From positions 9,936,761-10,000,760 of the forward strand of contig OX123200.2 of the NCBI GenBank assembly GCA_944739405.2: DNA of 64,000 bases, read 5' to 3'. Numbering within the stretch: the stretch's first letter is position 1; each line of letters starts with the position of its first letter. Origin of the DNA: Euclidia mi (taxonomy: Eukaryota > Arthropoda > Insecta > Lepidoptera > Erebidae). Under the pieces are notes generated by a model. The model was not told the DNA's origin and searched no databases. It was given only the letters and a program-made list of their open reading frames with translations. Positions 52,433 to 63,178 of the stretch are shown piece after piece. The translations under genes and the position numbers were made by a program.

Positions 52433-53209
52433 TCAACTATTGGTGTTACTATCTACGCAGAATGTGCTCACTGTGTCTTGATGTCTTCTGGTGACTTTGT
52501 CCTTTTTGGGTTTCATTAGCCTGATAACAGGGTCCCAAGCTGGAGGTACATTCCAACCATCTTCCCTATTGAAATTAGGATGTATTTTAATTTCAATAGC
52601 TTCACGTATCATTCTTGGAATAAAGCGGTGTTCTTTTGCGAGTATCTGTGGTTTATCAAATCGCAGGTAATGGTTGGTTCCTTGTTCTACATGTTCACAC
52701 ACAGCAGACTTCGTCGAGCGTTTGTGTTTAATGTCAGCTATATGTTCCTTTAGTCGAATGCCTATGCTTCTCTTGGTTTGTCCAATGTATGAGAGCCCAC
52801 ACTCACAGTCTATCTTGTAAACTCCGGCCTCTTGTAAGGTCAACTGACTCTTGACAGATGGTAATAATTGGCTTATCTTCGTTGGCGGCTTGTAGAAAGT
52901 TTTGATTGAAGCTCGCTTCAAGATGTAGCCAATCTTGTCGGTCACGCCCTTGATGTATGGGAGGACAGCAGGTTGTCTCTCAACTGTGGCTGGCTTGTTC
53001 TTCGGGGATCTGTGACGTTGGCGCGGTGGTCGGAGCTTGTTGTCTTGCAGAACTTGCTTGACATGTTGAAGCTCGGCGTCCAGGTGTTTCTTGTCACAGA
53101 TCCCCCGGGCTCTCTGAAACAAAGACATTCCTACGGTAGCTAACTGTTTAGGATGGTGGTGAGATTCACCGTTTAAGTAGCTATTTGTATGTGTCTTTTT
53201 GTAAAATGT
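52433..53209 (-). pseudogene. Penelope-like polyprotein fragment with GIY-YIG endonuclease
   Basis: The minus-strand frame is open from the inner edge of the right inverted repeat to the stop at 52433, about 258 codons. It starts within the last part of the reverse transcriptase region (KKTHTNSYLNGESHHHPKQL), a block typical of Penelope-like RT just after the palm. The first in-frame Met is at 53128 but is probably not a natural start. The GIY-YIG nuclease follows as GVYKIDCECGLSYIGQT, with the catalytic Arg in IGIRLKEHI and the clade-typical Cys pair in CEC. The nuclease itself has no stop or frameshift. With the RT gone, no retrotransposition activity of its own is expected. Confidence 0.85.
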
Positions 53210-53298
53210 AGTTTCTAGATCTTTCGGTTTAAATGTAATAACAAATAACCAGTGAAAGTAATATAACGCGATAAAATCCGTAAACTGTAGTTTAATTT
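53203..53298 (-). repeat. Inverted terminal repeat of the Penelope-like element, right arm
   Basis: Reverse complement of 52224-52319 at 95 of 96 positions. It sits at the truncated 5' side of the element. Confidence 0.9.
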
Positions 53299-53313
53299 TA
53301 AAGCTAATATTCA

Positions 53314-53393
53314 GCCAAATTCGGTTAGACTAGGAAGCGGACCCCAGATTGAAAACTGGGATAACGCTAAGAGGATGATGATTAGCGAGGAGG
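53314..53393 (+). mobile_element. SINE S4a, right part
   Basis: GCCAAATTCGGTTAGACTAG, GGACCCCAGATTGAAAACTG and GATAACGCTAAGAGGATGAT complete the SINE begun at 51877, as in the intact copy at 59137-59540. Confidence 0.85.
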
Positions 53394-54847
53394 AAGTCCC
53401 TCCGCAACCGCGGCCGTTGCAAGCCGGTAGAAACATTGGAGAATAACAGACGTATTTATGCCTTGAAATAAGTAAATTATCGCGACTAAGACCCGCTTAA
53501 TAATATTGTATGAATTACACCAATAGCACGAAGTAAAGAATTGACTCAATAAAATATAATAATTAAGTTTTACAAGAGGCGTGGGATGTCAGTTGGGAGG
53601 ACATATTTTGACTTCATTCCCAGTCGTGTTTGTTTGAAGAAATAATCAGAGTTATAATGTTGATTCACATCGGAAAGGTCACCTTTGGGGCAAATGAACT
53701 TTGCACAAAATTGCGGTTTGTTGTTGTAATTTATTAGTTGTATTTCAGATATCGCTCGCGGGTGTCAGTTATCGTGAGGAAAGGTAGCCTCTATGTAATT
53801 CGGATGTATAATATATAGCGCTTCAAAGTTTCATTGAACTCCGTTCACATTTTTTTGCCTGAAAGAGTTACAATGTATGTATGGATGATACACCAATTCT
53901 CACAATTTTTCGCTTTTCGTTGTTATAAAAATGGTAAAATTTTCTTACTTTTTTAAGGCAAATAACTCTATTAAATGGATAAACTACATCTAAAACAAAG
54001 TCTCGCCTTTTGGCTTATCAGTTACATCTGAAAATACCTTAAACAATTACGATAGGGATTCTTGCTATAAGCCATAATTTATCAATGTATTTTAATCAAT
54101 TGTTAAGGAAATACTGAATTGAAAACCTAAGTGGTTTGCCAATACAACAAAATATGGAGTGTCAATATTTAAACACAGACTATTACACATCGCAGCAGTT
54201 TCTTTTGTATCGATGGTCATACAAATCAAACATCGAAAAGACCATTCACACACGTAAGTTCCATTTAGTCCGTTCTCAAACGACCCACATCGGTCGTTTT
54301 TAGCAAACACAAAATACATCATCGACTTATAATTAATTGGAAAAACAACATTAACATGCCTAATTAAATTGATGTTTATTTTATCTGGCGAAATGGCTTT
54401 GAGAGCGACTAATACAGATTTTGCTTTTATCAATGTATCCATTTTATGCTGGTCTATTTTAGTGCGTTAACTCTATGAAATAATGGCTTAGCTTATGCTG
54501 AATTATGTATGATGTATTGGCACGTGTGGATAGTTTGAAACTAGTGGTAATTTTCTGGATTGTAATTCGACTAATTGTAATAGAGGTGACACGAGTATGA
54601 ACACTATAAATATTCGTTCTATGTGCGTTCTCCATAGTCATCACGTAGATTTTCGCCGTAACTACAAATTGAAGAAAATTAATTTGAAAACCTAGCTCAA
54701 ATTGATTTTATTCCTGCGACGACTTAAACTGTATAGAGGCACAGACACTTTTTCATCTATACAAATATCGCAGATTGCAGGATTTTCCCGTGAGGAATTA
54801 AACTACGCACGTTCATTAAGTATTCAACCCATAAACATTCGTTACAA
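53394..54847. other. No gene recognised
   Basis: A 116-codon minus frame at 54092-54442 has no domain, splice context or bias that I can support. Otherwise unassigned. Confidence 0.4.
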
Positions 54848-55152
54848 TAGGGTAGTTTCCAGGGTCAAAATAATTACATTTTATTTAGTCCGTATTTAAG
54901 ATTATAAAAAAATACTGGACACGTATTTTTTCTTTTTTCGATTAAATAAAAAATAACAAAGATATAGCCCATTAAAGTTACGTGTGACGTCATCTAGTGC
55001 TAAAACATGCAGCACGGCGTGCCGTTATACGTAACTTTAATGAGCTATATCTTAGTAATTTTTGGTTTAATTTACAAATAAAAAAATACGTATCGCTTAT
55101 TTTTGAATAATCTAAAGGACGGACTTATAATTTTTTTTTGTCAACTAGCCTA
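54848..55152. mobile_element. Fold-back MITE, copy 1 (305 bp)
   Basis: Almost the whole element is an imperfect palindrome. The left arm (TAGGGTAGTTTCC, AGTCCGTATTTAAGATTATA, GATATAGCCCATTAAAGTTA) pairs with the right arm (TAGGCTAGTT, AGTCCGTCCTTTAGATTATT, GATATAGCTCATTAAAGTTA when reverse-complemented). A short central loop carries TGACGTCA. Ends abut TA on each side, compatible with a TA target. No transposase is encoded. Confidence 0.8.
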
Positions 55153-55870
55153 TTGATAGCGGTATCTGACTATCATGATGATATCAAGTCTATACTGATA
55201 ACAAACGTCGCAATATTTCTTATCGTACAATCAGTTTGACCATAAATATTTTCCAAGAACCCAATATCCTCTATTGTATCTGTCCCTCATCCCTTATAAG
55301 AAAATTGGTTTACAAGACGATCCCCTTAGTAAAAGCATGCCAAGAGTGATCTATTAACTCCATTTAGAAGAACCAAAAATATTTTTTCATAGAATAAAAA
55401 CATGTTTGTGAAAACAATATAGTTCGAACCTTTGTTATTCGAAAATACGAAGATTAAAGTAGGAGCCGAATTGAATTATTAATGAGATACGTCAGATCAA
55501 AGTACTGGAGAAACGGAACTTATTAGTAAATTGAATTTCGAGTAGCGTTCCGAATGATTATGATCTGAGTTGAAATTTTGTTTCGTTTGAAATACTGTTT
55601 CAAGATTCACTTGTATTCATCTGCCAATTTGGTGAAGTACTTTTACGTCTTTCAGTTCCTTATCGTTTCTTCAATCGAATGGCACACTAACCTTTGATAC
55701 CATAATGAATAAAAAATCAACAATTAACTGACCAGTCTAATAAAGTTAAATATTATTACGTGATTTAAATATGTATGCTAAAATTTAGCCCAATCGAATA
55801 CTGGGTTATCGGCCAAATTAAATGTCCACCAAATCTATAAACTAATGACCAATTTTTCTTTCTTTTACAG
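55153..55870. other. Intron or 5' flank of the membrane-protein gene
   Basis: AT-rich; ends in a pyrimidine-rich tract and TTTTACAG at 55863-55870. No repeat recognised. Confidence 0.5.
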
Positions 55871-56435
55871 AAATTCCGGAAAAATCATGAACAAGACAGC
55901 AACATACACAGCCACGATACAAAATACCATACGAAAAATCTCATAAAAATGTCATCAAACAACCAATTGATGTCAAAATATAGAAAACCGATGCCATGGC
56001 AGACGATGAAGAGAAACATAAAGAAGCCGACCAAATTCAAAATGAACGGGTACTCCATAAACCTTTTGATGATGATAATCATTTTAGCTTCGTTGCCTTA
56101 TAGCTCTACGTTGAGTTTGCCTAGCGGGGACCCCGCCCCTGGTAGGTCCCCGGGACCACCTATACTTGAAGAGAAAGAGACAACAGATGATAAAGTAATA
56201 CCAGAGATATATGATGAAACAACGACTAGTGAAGAGGTGATTGAAGTAACAACAGTGAGTGATGTGGAAGTGAATGAGAGGACGGTGGATATCAGTGATG
56301 CCTGTACCTTCGCAAGGATTCCGAGCGATAGTGACGAGATCGTCACTGTTAGTGATGAGGATAGTGATGTGAATCTGACGCTTAGTCATCCGGTGTTCGA
56401 GACAGATGAGCTGGTGAGAGGAGTTGTGTATGACG
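55871..56435 (+). CDS. Exon of an unrecognised single-pass membrane or secreted protein
   Basis: The exon is bounded by a TTTTACAG acceptor (55869-55870) and a GTAAGT donor (56436), ending in phase 1. The frame is open from the acceptor itself (KFRKNHEQDSNIHSHDTKYH), so it may be internal. If it is the first coding exon, ATG 55949 or 56042 would start it. From ATG 55949 the order is a basic N-terminus (residues 1-35), a hydrophobic segment at about 37-52 (INLLMMIIILASLPYSS), a Pro/Gly stretch (PSGDPAPGRSPGPP), then an acidic Ser/Thr/Glu/Asp-rich stalk to residue 163 with one Cys. This fits a type II membrane protein, or a signal peptide if translation starts at Met32. I do not recognise the family. 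Later exons are not visible in the window. Confidence 0.55.
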
Positions 56436-56753
56436 GTAAGTAGTAGTTATAAGAAAATGTACGCTTCTTGACTTCCATTGTAATGTTTTATGTAAATATG
56501 TTCTTTCCGTGACAAGAATTTTTGTTAATATTTATGAAAGTTGGGTTTGTACGTTGGAGTTTTACATAGTCGTTGAACAACTAAAATGTGACGTTATTAT
56601 AATGATAGCACTTGAATTAATGCTACTTCAAGTGTGTCTGGTCTTCCACTTGATTTTAGATGTGCTGTCCGCTCTTAATTTTATATCACTTAATAAATTT
56701 TGCTGCAAATAAAACGGATATAGCTTCGAGTATGTGCGGATTTCCCAACATAA

Positions 56754-57060
56754 TAGGCTAGTTGACAAAAAAAAATTTATAAGTCCGTCCTTTAGATTAT
56801 TCAAAAATAAGCGATACGTATTTTTTTATTTGTAAATTATACCAAAAATGACCAAGATATAGCTCATTAAAGTTACGTATAACGTCACGAGGTGCTGCAT
56901 TTTTTCGCACTAGATGACGTCACACGTAACTTTAATGGGCTATATCTTTGTTTTTTTTTCATTTAATCAAAAGAAGAAAAAATACGTGTCCAATATTCTT
57001 TTATAATCTAAAATACGGACTAAATAAAATGTAATTATTTTGACCCTGGAAACTACCCTA
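56754..57060. mobile_element. Fold-back MITE, copy 2 (307 bp), inverted
   Basis: Opposite in orientation to 54848-55152 and highly similar, ending AAACTACCCTA. Same palindromic arms and a TGACGTCA in the central part. Lies about 320 bp downstream of the membrane-protein exon. Confidence 0.8.
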
Positions 57061-59136
57061 TTGCAAAGAAAATATTAAGCATAATCTCATTTAAACTTTA
57101 CTGTAGTGAAATATTTTTACTTGATAAGTGAACTTATTTACTAATTTCACGTAAGTATCAAAGTCCATTTAACATAAACGCCGTAAAACACATAGAAACT
57201 ACAATTACGTAGAAATATAAAAATATACTAAATACAGTCTACTTTTGGCTTTATCTTTTGTTTGAAATAATCATGTAGCTATACTACTTGTTTGAAATTA
57301 TAATATTTATGAAACTGATCACAACACGCGTAAGATGTCCATGTCAATCCAGAGACTCCGAAATTTTTAGACTGTGAATTTTTAGACTCCGAAATTCCTG
57401 TGAATTTATATTTTATTTTGTAGCATTAAGTATATAATGCTATTATTAATATCACAGATCCACAAAGTTTTATAAAACCCTAACTGGAGTCTGTAGTATC
57501 AGATTTTTCTCAACTTTATTTTAATATTACGGCAGCCCACGTTAAACATCATTATCATAATCTATGCGAATTATAAAATTTATGAATAAATTATAATATA
57601 ATTTGGAAATAAGCAGTAACTTCACTAATTCTATGATCAGATAGTGGCTATAAGTTTACAGTAATAATATTATCTTTGGAGTAGTTTTGTATTAATTAAA
57701 ATACAAAGTTTTATATGCAACGAGCTCCCTTCTATTTTTAATTAATTTCCTATTTTTCAAAACTAGATAGTTTTTAATATATATCTGGGTGATCGAAGTA
57801 ACTATTGAGCTAGGCAGGCAACTAGGTATCTACTAACTTTGAGATCATCAGCTTCGTATTATGCAATGTATAACTTGGCTTGGCAGCCTTAGTCGATGTA
57901 AGTTCACCTCTCGAGCCAAGCATTAACTACCTCTTGGTCAAGTGTGCCAAATATAAATTTGTTTTGGCTATTTTGTCAAGCACTCTTGGTGCCAAGAGTT
58001 TATTTGATTAGAGAGTATATAAACCGGGACGAGTTGTTTGATTCTATAGAAAATAAATCATACAGGAATTTAAAATTTCGTAATCATGAACAACGTTCAT
58101 TTGAAATCGTCTTTCGGTATGGTACATACAAGTATTATTACGGTTAGAAGCAAGAGGCGCGCTTTTTCACTGCTTAACCCGATGGGAAGAAGGTGTGTGT
58201 ATATATGTATGTTTGTACTACATACACGTATACTTTTACTCATCTTTGATGCGAATATGCCGATATATCGGCACTATTGCGAGCGCCATGATATGACGGA
58301 CATTTATGAGATAAACTCGTTTTCTGTTTCAAACATATTAAAATATGTAGTTAGGTCCTGATTTAAAGATTATAAAATAGAACTCATGTAAGAAGAGTCA
58401 TCTAATTCAATCCAATATTATCTGTCAACAACCTGTGATATGGATCGTCTACTCATCTTTATTGAACTTCTAATTAATTTTATCTCAAAAATATGTTCGA
58501 CTCTACAAAAACCGGAAATTTTGAACTTAGTATATACCTGTTATAAATTGAATAATGAGAATAAAATAGTAAAAGTATAGCACTCGTTTTTATTTATTGT
58601 GGGATCAGGCAAATCTGATCCATCGAGCATCGAGCTTGCATCTGCACAAAAATGGTATGAAAAATGTGTCAAGTACATTCAATACCTTAACCTCACAACG
58701 CCATCCCATAACGATTAAATTACAAAACTAGGAGTTTTACTGGAAGGCGTCGTTCAAAGACAAATTAATCAATGACCTAAAATTGAATAAACATTTTGAT
58801 AATTTGTTCTATATTCAGTCTAAACATACAATATATGTATGTCTCTAGCTCTTCGAAGGTACAATATTGACTTGAAACAATGTGCCCAGACTGTGCAAAT
58901 ATTTGTCCCATGGGGTATCGACCCACACAGAAGTGGAACGATCGTATAGGTACATACTTCAATTGGTGAATGTAGAATCGATAGAGTTGACTGTACCGAC
59001 CACCATGATTGTGCGGTCTGACAGTCGTACTAACGACTTTAGGCAACCTGGTGGATGTGAAATCAGATACGCCAGTTTATTTGAAATATTGCTCGCTTAT
59101 GTTTTACGGTGATTGATAGGAACTGTATAAAACTTA
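57061..59136. other. No gene recognised
   Basis: TTAGAAGCAAGAGGCGCGCT followed by CTGCTTAACCCGATGGGAAG at 58143-58190 resembles the LINE end at 18177. Nothing else is supported; frames of up to 91 codons lack motifs. Confidence 0.45.
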
Positions 59137-59540
59137 GGCAGCGATAGCCTAGTTGAGATACCAACAGACTGCCATGCAGAGGGATACCCTCTGCATGGCA
59201 GTCTGTTGGTATCTCGGCTTCGATTCCACGGCGCGCACCAAAGAGTTTTCGGAGTTATGTGCGTATTGAATTGTTAATTATCGCTTGTCCCGTGCCTCAG
59301 AGAGCACGTTAAGCCGTCGGTCCCGGTTGTCATGAAGATCTTAGATGGTCGTTACAGGGCGTCAGTACCTTCTAAATAAACTGACACTAGTCTAAACCAT
59401 GGAATATCGCTATCCCTTCGGGTTGCGGAGGTCAGACAGGTAGTCGCTCTGCGGAAAAGCTAATATTCAGCCAAACCCGGTTAGACTAGTAAGCGGACCC
59501 CAGATTGAAACTGGGATAACGCTAAGAGGATGATGAGTTA
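59137..59540 (+). mobile_element. SINE S4a, full-length, with a rearranged head
   Basis: GGCAGCGATAGCCTAGTTGA to GATAACGCTAAGAGGATGAT. It is the intact counterpart of the SINE split at 51877/53314. The tRNA-like head contains a perfect inverted duplication at 59155-59215 between the A- and B-box regions. Confidence 0.85.
59155..59215. repeat. Perfect 29-bp inverted duplication in a SINE head
   Basis: Arm 59155-59183 begins GAGATACCAACAGACTGCCA. Arm 59187-59215 is its exact reverse complement, separated by ATA. Other S4 copies have only one arm, followed directly by the B-box region. Confidence 0.9.
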
Positions 59541-60318
59541 TATAGAAAACTACTGTACTGCTCCGTGTGCTGACGTATTAAGAACACAAAGTGTCACTAC
59601 CCGATTCTATCTGTGGATGTCAAAAGTGGCGAAAATATGATAATCGGCGGTGACATAAAGCATGTAACACGTACAATTAGCATGGAAGTATTTGTAGAAG
59701 ATAGGAACATTTAGACACTTTGAACTAATATTTAAGTAGATTTTAATGGGGCTACGGAATTTGAACTCGCCAAATAAAATACAAAGTTATGTGAATACTG
59801 CTACTGCTAATATGTTTCCTCGATCGAAATACTCTACCCGGAGAGCAGGACTTTGTTACTGTGGAGTAAATAGCTAGTCTATATAATGAGGTTTTAGTAT
59901 CAGCTCCGTTTAAAACAAACATACACGAAAGATTCTAGGTTATCTTATGAAACAGCCTGCACAGAAAAAAATGTATAGTTCAAACTGTTTTTCTTATGAA
60001 TTGACCAAATTAAGCAACATTTGCAGTGATTTTATTTATTTTATTTTATTTATTTATTGAAACCAACAGCGTTACAATCGTATAACTATACATAAACAAT
60101 ATCCATATTAAGGCTAATAACAGGCTTCAAGTGTACTGATTACAAGTAAATACAATATTGCTGGGTTGCGCAGACAAGGTATAGAGGTAAGCAAAATGTT
60201 TAGGAATTGTAACAAAAGGTAAGGCATAAATAAGCGTAAATGTATAACCAACAGAGTGATAACAAATGTATCTACTGTTACGAATACAATAGCGCTCATA
60301 GCGAGACTTAGCTTGTCG
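59541..60318. other. No gene recognised
   Basis: AT-rich with a TTTATTTTATTTATTTATT tract at 60031-60060 that may be the reversed A-rich tail of a LINE. No supported frame. Confidence 0.4.
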
Positions 60319-60540
60319 TTCGTAACAGATCGACAAAGATAAGCAACGCTTGCACAGGTCGCCACTTGGATGGGTGACCACGTGTGGCATTTACATCTGA
60401 GCGCTACCGTGCTTCGGAGGGCACGTAAAGCTGTCGGTCCTGGGTCTTGTCTAAGGATAAGGATCGTTAGGCTATGTCGGAGGCCTTAGGGCGGTCTGAA
60501 AACTCCAACACCAGAGTTGGCCACACACTCACACGAAAAA
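60319..60540 (+). mobile_element. 5S-rRNA-like SINE
   Basis: AAGATAAGCAACGCTTGCAC and CCACTTGGATGGGTGACCAC follow the A/C-box part of 5S rRNA. The body GAGCGCTACCGTGCTTCGGA, GGCACGTAAAGCTGTCGGTC and CAACACCAGAGTTGGCC follows. 5S-derived SINEs (SINE3 type) are established in other animals. The body recurs at 3471 and a head fragment at 61130. Confidence 0.6.
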
Positions 60541-60614
60541 CAAACAAAATACAATATGTATCTCCTGAATAATAATATTAAAAGTGTACATTAATATACT
60601 AACTTATAAATAAA

Positions 60615-60822
60615 CTAGAGGACGCCAGCAGCTACGCCTGCATTATTTTTAAATTTACCCGTTTTGGCCGATCCCGTGGGAATTTCGGGAAATCCCTTCT
60701 TAGTGCACCCCTACAGTCCCCAAGGAACATACATGCCAAATTTCAGCTTCCTGCGCCCAATAGTTTCGGCTGTAGCGTGTCTGTCAGTCATTCAGTAACG
60801 CAAGGATTTATATATTAAGACT
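60615..60822 (+). mobile_element. R-A repeat, first of a tandem pair
   Basis: CTAGAGGACGCCAGCAGCTA to AAGGATTTATATATTAAGA, directly followed by another copy. Confidence 0.85.
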
Positions 60823-61029
60823 AGAGGACGCCAGCAGCTACGCCTGCATTTTTTTAAAATTTACCCGTTTTGGCCGATCCCGTGGGAATTTCGGGAAATC
60901 CCTTCTTAGTGCACCTCTACGGTTCCCAAGGAACATACATGCCAAATTTCAGCTTCCTGCGCCCAATAGTTTCGGCTGTAGCGTGTCTGTCAGTCAGTCA
61001 GTAACGCAAGGATTTTATATATTAAGATT
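60823..61029 (+). mobile_element. R-A repeat, second of a tandem pair
   Basis: Near-identical head-to-tail copy ending GCAAGGATTTTATATATTAA GATTA. A handful of base differences separate the two copies. Confidence 0.85.
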
Positions 61030-61129
61030 ATTTATTCAATTATTATTATCATACATGTATGTTTGTGATACTTTGCTTCACATAGGTTTTAAATATCGAT
61101 TTTGAAGAAAAGAATAAGTCCATTTTAAA

Positions 61130-61205
61130 GAAAAGAATGTCCCTAAGATCACTGTTTGGATGGGTGACCGCCTTATGTCGCATTTAAAGCAGACTGCTGG
61201 TCTTG
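61130..61205 (+). mobile_element. 5S-like SINE head fragment
   Basis: GATCACTGTTTGGATGGGTGACCGCC-like sequence (61147 onward) echoes 5S rRNA. The body is missing. Confidence 0.45.
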
Positions 61206-61244
61206 TTTCAGAAGTCACGTAGATCTTCATCTTCATCTTCTTCA

Positions 61245-61437
61245 TCTAAAAAAGACAACTCTCGCATTAGGACTAAATCCTGTGTCGCGGGGGACTTTAC
61301 AAACATACAACTAGCAGACACAATGAACACCCAGACTCGAAACAACAATTTATGAATCACACAAAGTGTTGTCTCGTGTGGGGATCGAACGGTGAGGCTG
61401 CCGCTCAAACCACTACGCCAACCGTGCAATCAAAACC
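61245..61437 (-). mobile_element. SINE S3, internal deletion
   Basis: Matches 3627-3842 closely but lacks about 25 bp around the B-box side (GGATCGAAC joins GGTGAGGCTG). The loss may inactivate the internal promoter. Confidence 0.75.
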
Positions 61438-61646
61438 TTTTATACGGTAGATCTAATAAAATAAATATTAACGAGAATTTTTTTTTTAACAAGGAGCTTG
61501 CATTCAGATTTGGAAACAAAATTTCCATAAAATTGAAGTAATGGTCTTCTTAAAAAAATAATAGAAATAAATTTTATACGGCTTTTGTTAGCGAAAGCAC
61601 AACGAAAATGCTGGCAGCATATGAAAATGTACAACAAATTCGAATA

Positions 61647-62063
61647 TTACAGAAAATTATCGTTCCCTCGGGTAAACCCACCGCGATAAGCCTCAAAATT
61701 TGCGATTAAAATATACGTAAATTCGAAAAAAGAATTGCGAAATATTATTTCTATTTGAAAGAGCCTTTTAGTTAAGCTTTTTCTTTTTTTATTGAACTTT
61801 GACAATGCATTTGCAAGTGGTTTAAACTTTTGAGTGGTTATCGATTTCGCTCGATGGATTGACCCTTCTGAATTGGTTCTCCGAATAAGAGAAGAACTTT
61901 TTGTATGTTTGCCAACTTTGTAGACAGTCAATTTATTTTTTATACCAGTATAGATATAATTTATGTTTTCGTTCTTGTTTTTTAGATTCCCAGAGCGCAA
62001 CATAATTTTAATTGCTTTAGAATTTAAATGCAAAAATATCTTGGCGAGAAGGTCACTTGTCAT
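61647..62063 (-). CDS. Hypothetical 138-residue frame, doubtful
   Basis: Open minus-strand frame, lysine- and serine-rich in the middle (SSLIRRTNSEGSIHRAKSIT; KFNKKRKSLTKRL). No domain, signal peptide or matching splice sites are evident. It could be a chance frame in AT-rich DNA. I list it only because its composition is protein-like. Confidence 0.15.
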   Translation of the reverse strand: MTSDLLAKIFLHLNSKAIKIMLRSGNLKNKNENINYIYTGIKNKLTVYKVGKHTKSSSLIRRTNSEGSIHRAKSITTQKFKPLANALSKFNKKRKSLTKRLFQIEIIFRNSFFEFTYILIANFEAYRGGFTRGNDNFL

Positions 62064-62428
62064 TTAAATTGCCGTGGGCTTTAAATAAATAGGTATGAAC
62101 TTGAATAATTTTAATGATATTTTGCGATATTACTTTCCTTTGATGCATATGTGTCTTGCCTTCCGTTTTTATAATTTTATGTATCTTATTTTCGATTTCA
62201 CTGAATTACTTTTTGATAAGTATTTTCGGCGTAATACGATACGGGCATAGCTATATTTTTTATTTTAAGAAATAAATCCACAGCTGAAGCGTTTCTTGCC
62301 GTAATATACTTAGTTAGGTGATAGCCATAGTGGTTTTCAATCGACCAGGATAGTGATAACAACATGCTTGTAGTCAGCAAAAGTGCAATGCATAAAAAAG
62401 GTACCATTGAGAGAGAAAAATAACAATC

Positions 62429-62655
62429 AATCAGCCTATCGTAGTCCACTGCTGGACATAGGTCTCTCCCAACACGCGCCACAGTACACGGTCCTCAGCC
62501 TTCCGCATCCAGTTTGTCCCAGCCACCCCTTTCAGGTCGACGGTCCACCTAGCCGGGGGCCGCCCTACCTTACGCTTACCGAGTCGTGGTCTCCACTCTA
62601 GGACACGCTTGCTCCATTGGCCATCAGTCTTTCTGCAGATATGACCAGCCATCTG
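62429..62655 (-). pseudogene. RTE-like LINE ORF C-terminus
   Basis: The minus strand reads MAGHICRKTDGQWSKRVLEW, then RPRLGKRKVGRPPARW and NWMRKAEDRVLWRVLGETYV with QQWTTIG before the stop. This is the characteristic end of RTE-type polyproteins in Lepidoptera (family knowledge). It is the best-preserved of several such tails here (6564, 9457, 14277). The RT and endonuclease are absent. Confidence 0.7.
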
Positions 62656-62993
62656 CTACTTGAGCTTAAAAATAATACTCGTAATATCATATCGGCACCA
62701 TTGATGTCACTAGTACTAATATGTAGTTAATATATGAAAGTGCTCGCGTCGACTGTTTTGCTGCCTTGGAGATATGCGTATTTCTTTGTCTGTTTAAATC
62801 CTGACGAAAAAAAAATGAAAGATAACGTGAAGAAGCTGTATCAGCATATTTGAAACAAGTCATGCATAATATTGTCAAAAGATGTGGACTTTAGTAAATC
62901 GTGATCTTAGGCACAAATTATAGTATTAGTTTATGAGCTTACCATGAGCTACGAGACTGTTTAAAGACAGTCTACTTATCTGTATATGCCTTT

Positions 62994-63178
62994 ATATAGA
63001 ATTCTGCGTTACTAACTGGGCGAAACCACTGGGCTGCTATGGAGCTGAAATTTGGCATGGCATTTGGCATTTCCTTCGAGAGTGACGACTAATGAGGGAT
63101 TTCCCGAAATCCCTACGAAATCGGGAAGAAACAGTTCAATTAAAAATGTCTGGGCGTACCTGCGGGCGTCCTCTAGTA
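62994..63178 (-). mobile_element. R-A repeat, diverged
   Basis: The right end AGAGGACGCCCGCAGGTACG and left end GTAACGCAGAATTC on the minus strand frame an eroded R-A core (GATTTCGGGAAATCCCTCAT). Confidence 0.65.

Larger units (their letters stand above)
52187..53299 (-). mobile_element. 5'-truncated Penelope-like element
   Basis: The 1113-bp insertion is flanked by an identical 14-bp target duplication AAAGCTAATATTCA (52173-52186 and 53300-53313). It contains 96-bp terminal repeats in inverted orientation and a minus-strand frame for the RT C-terminus plus GIY-YIG endonuclease. Penelope-like retroelements often carry inverted or direct terminal repeats of this kind. It cannot be autonomous: nearly all of the reverse transcriptase is missing. 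Confidence 0.87.

Noticed and set aside
54092..54442. 116-codon minus frame, possible chemoreceptor piece
   Set aside because: Several Cys and hydrophobic residues but no convincing transmembrane pattern, conserved motif or splice site.
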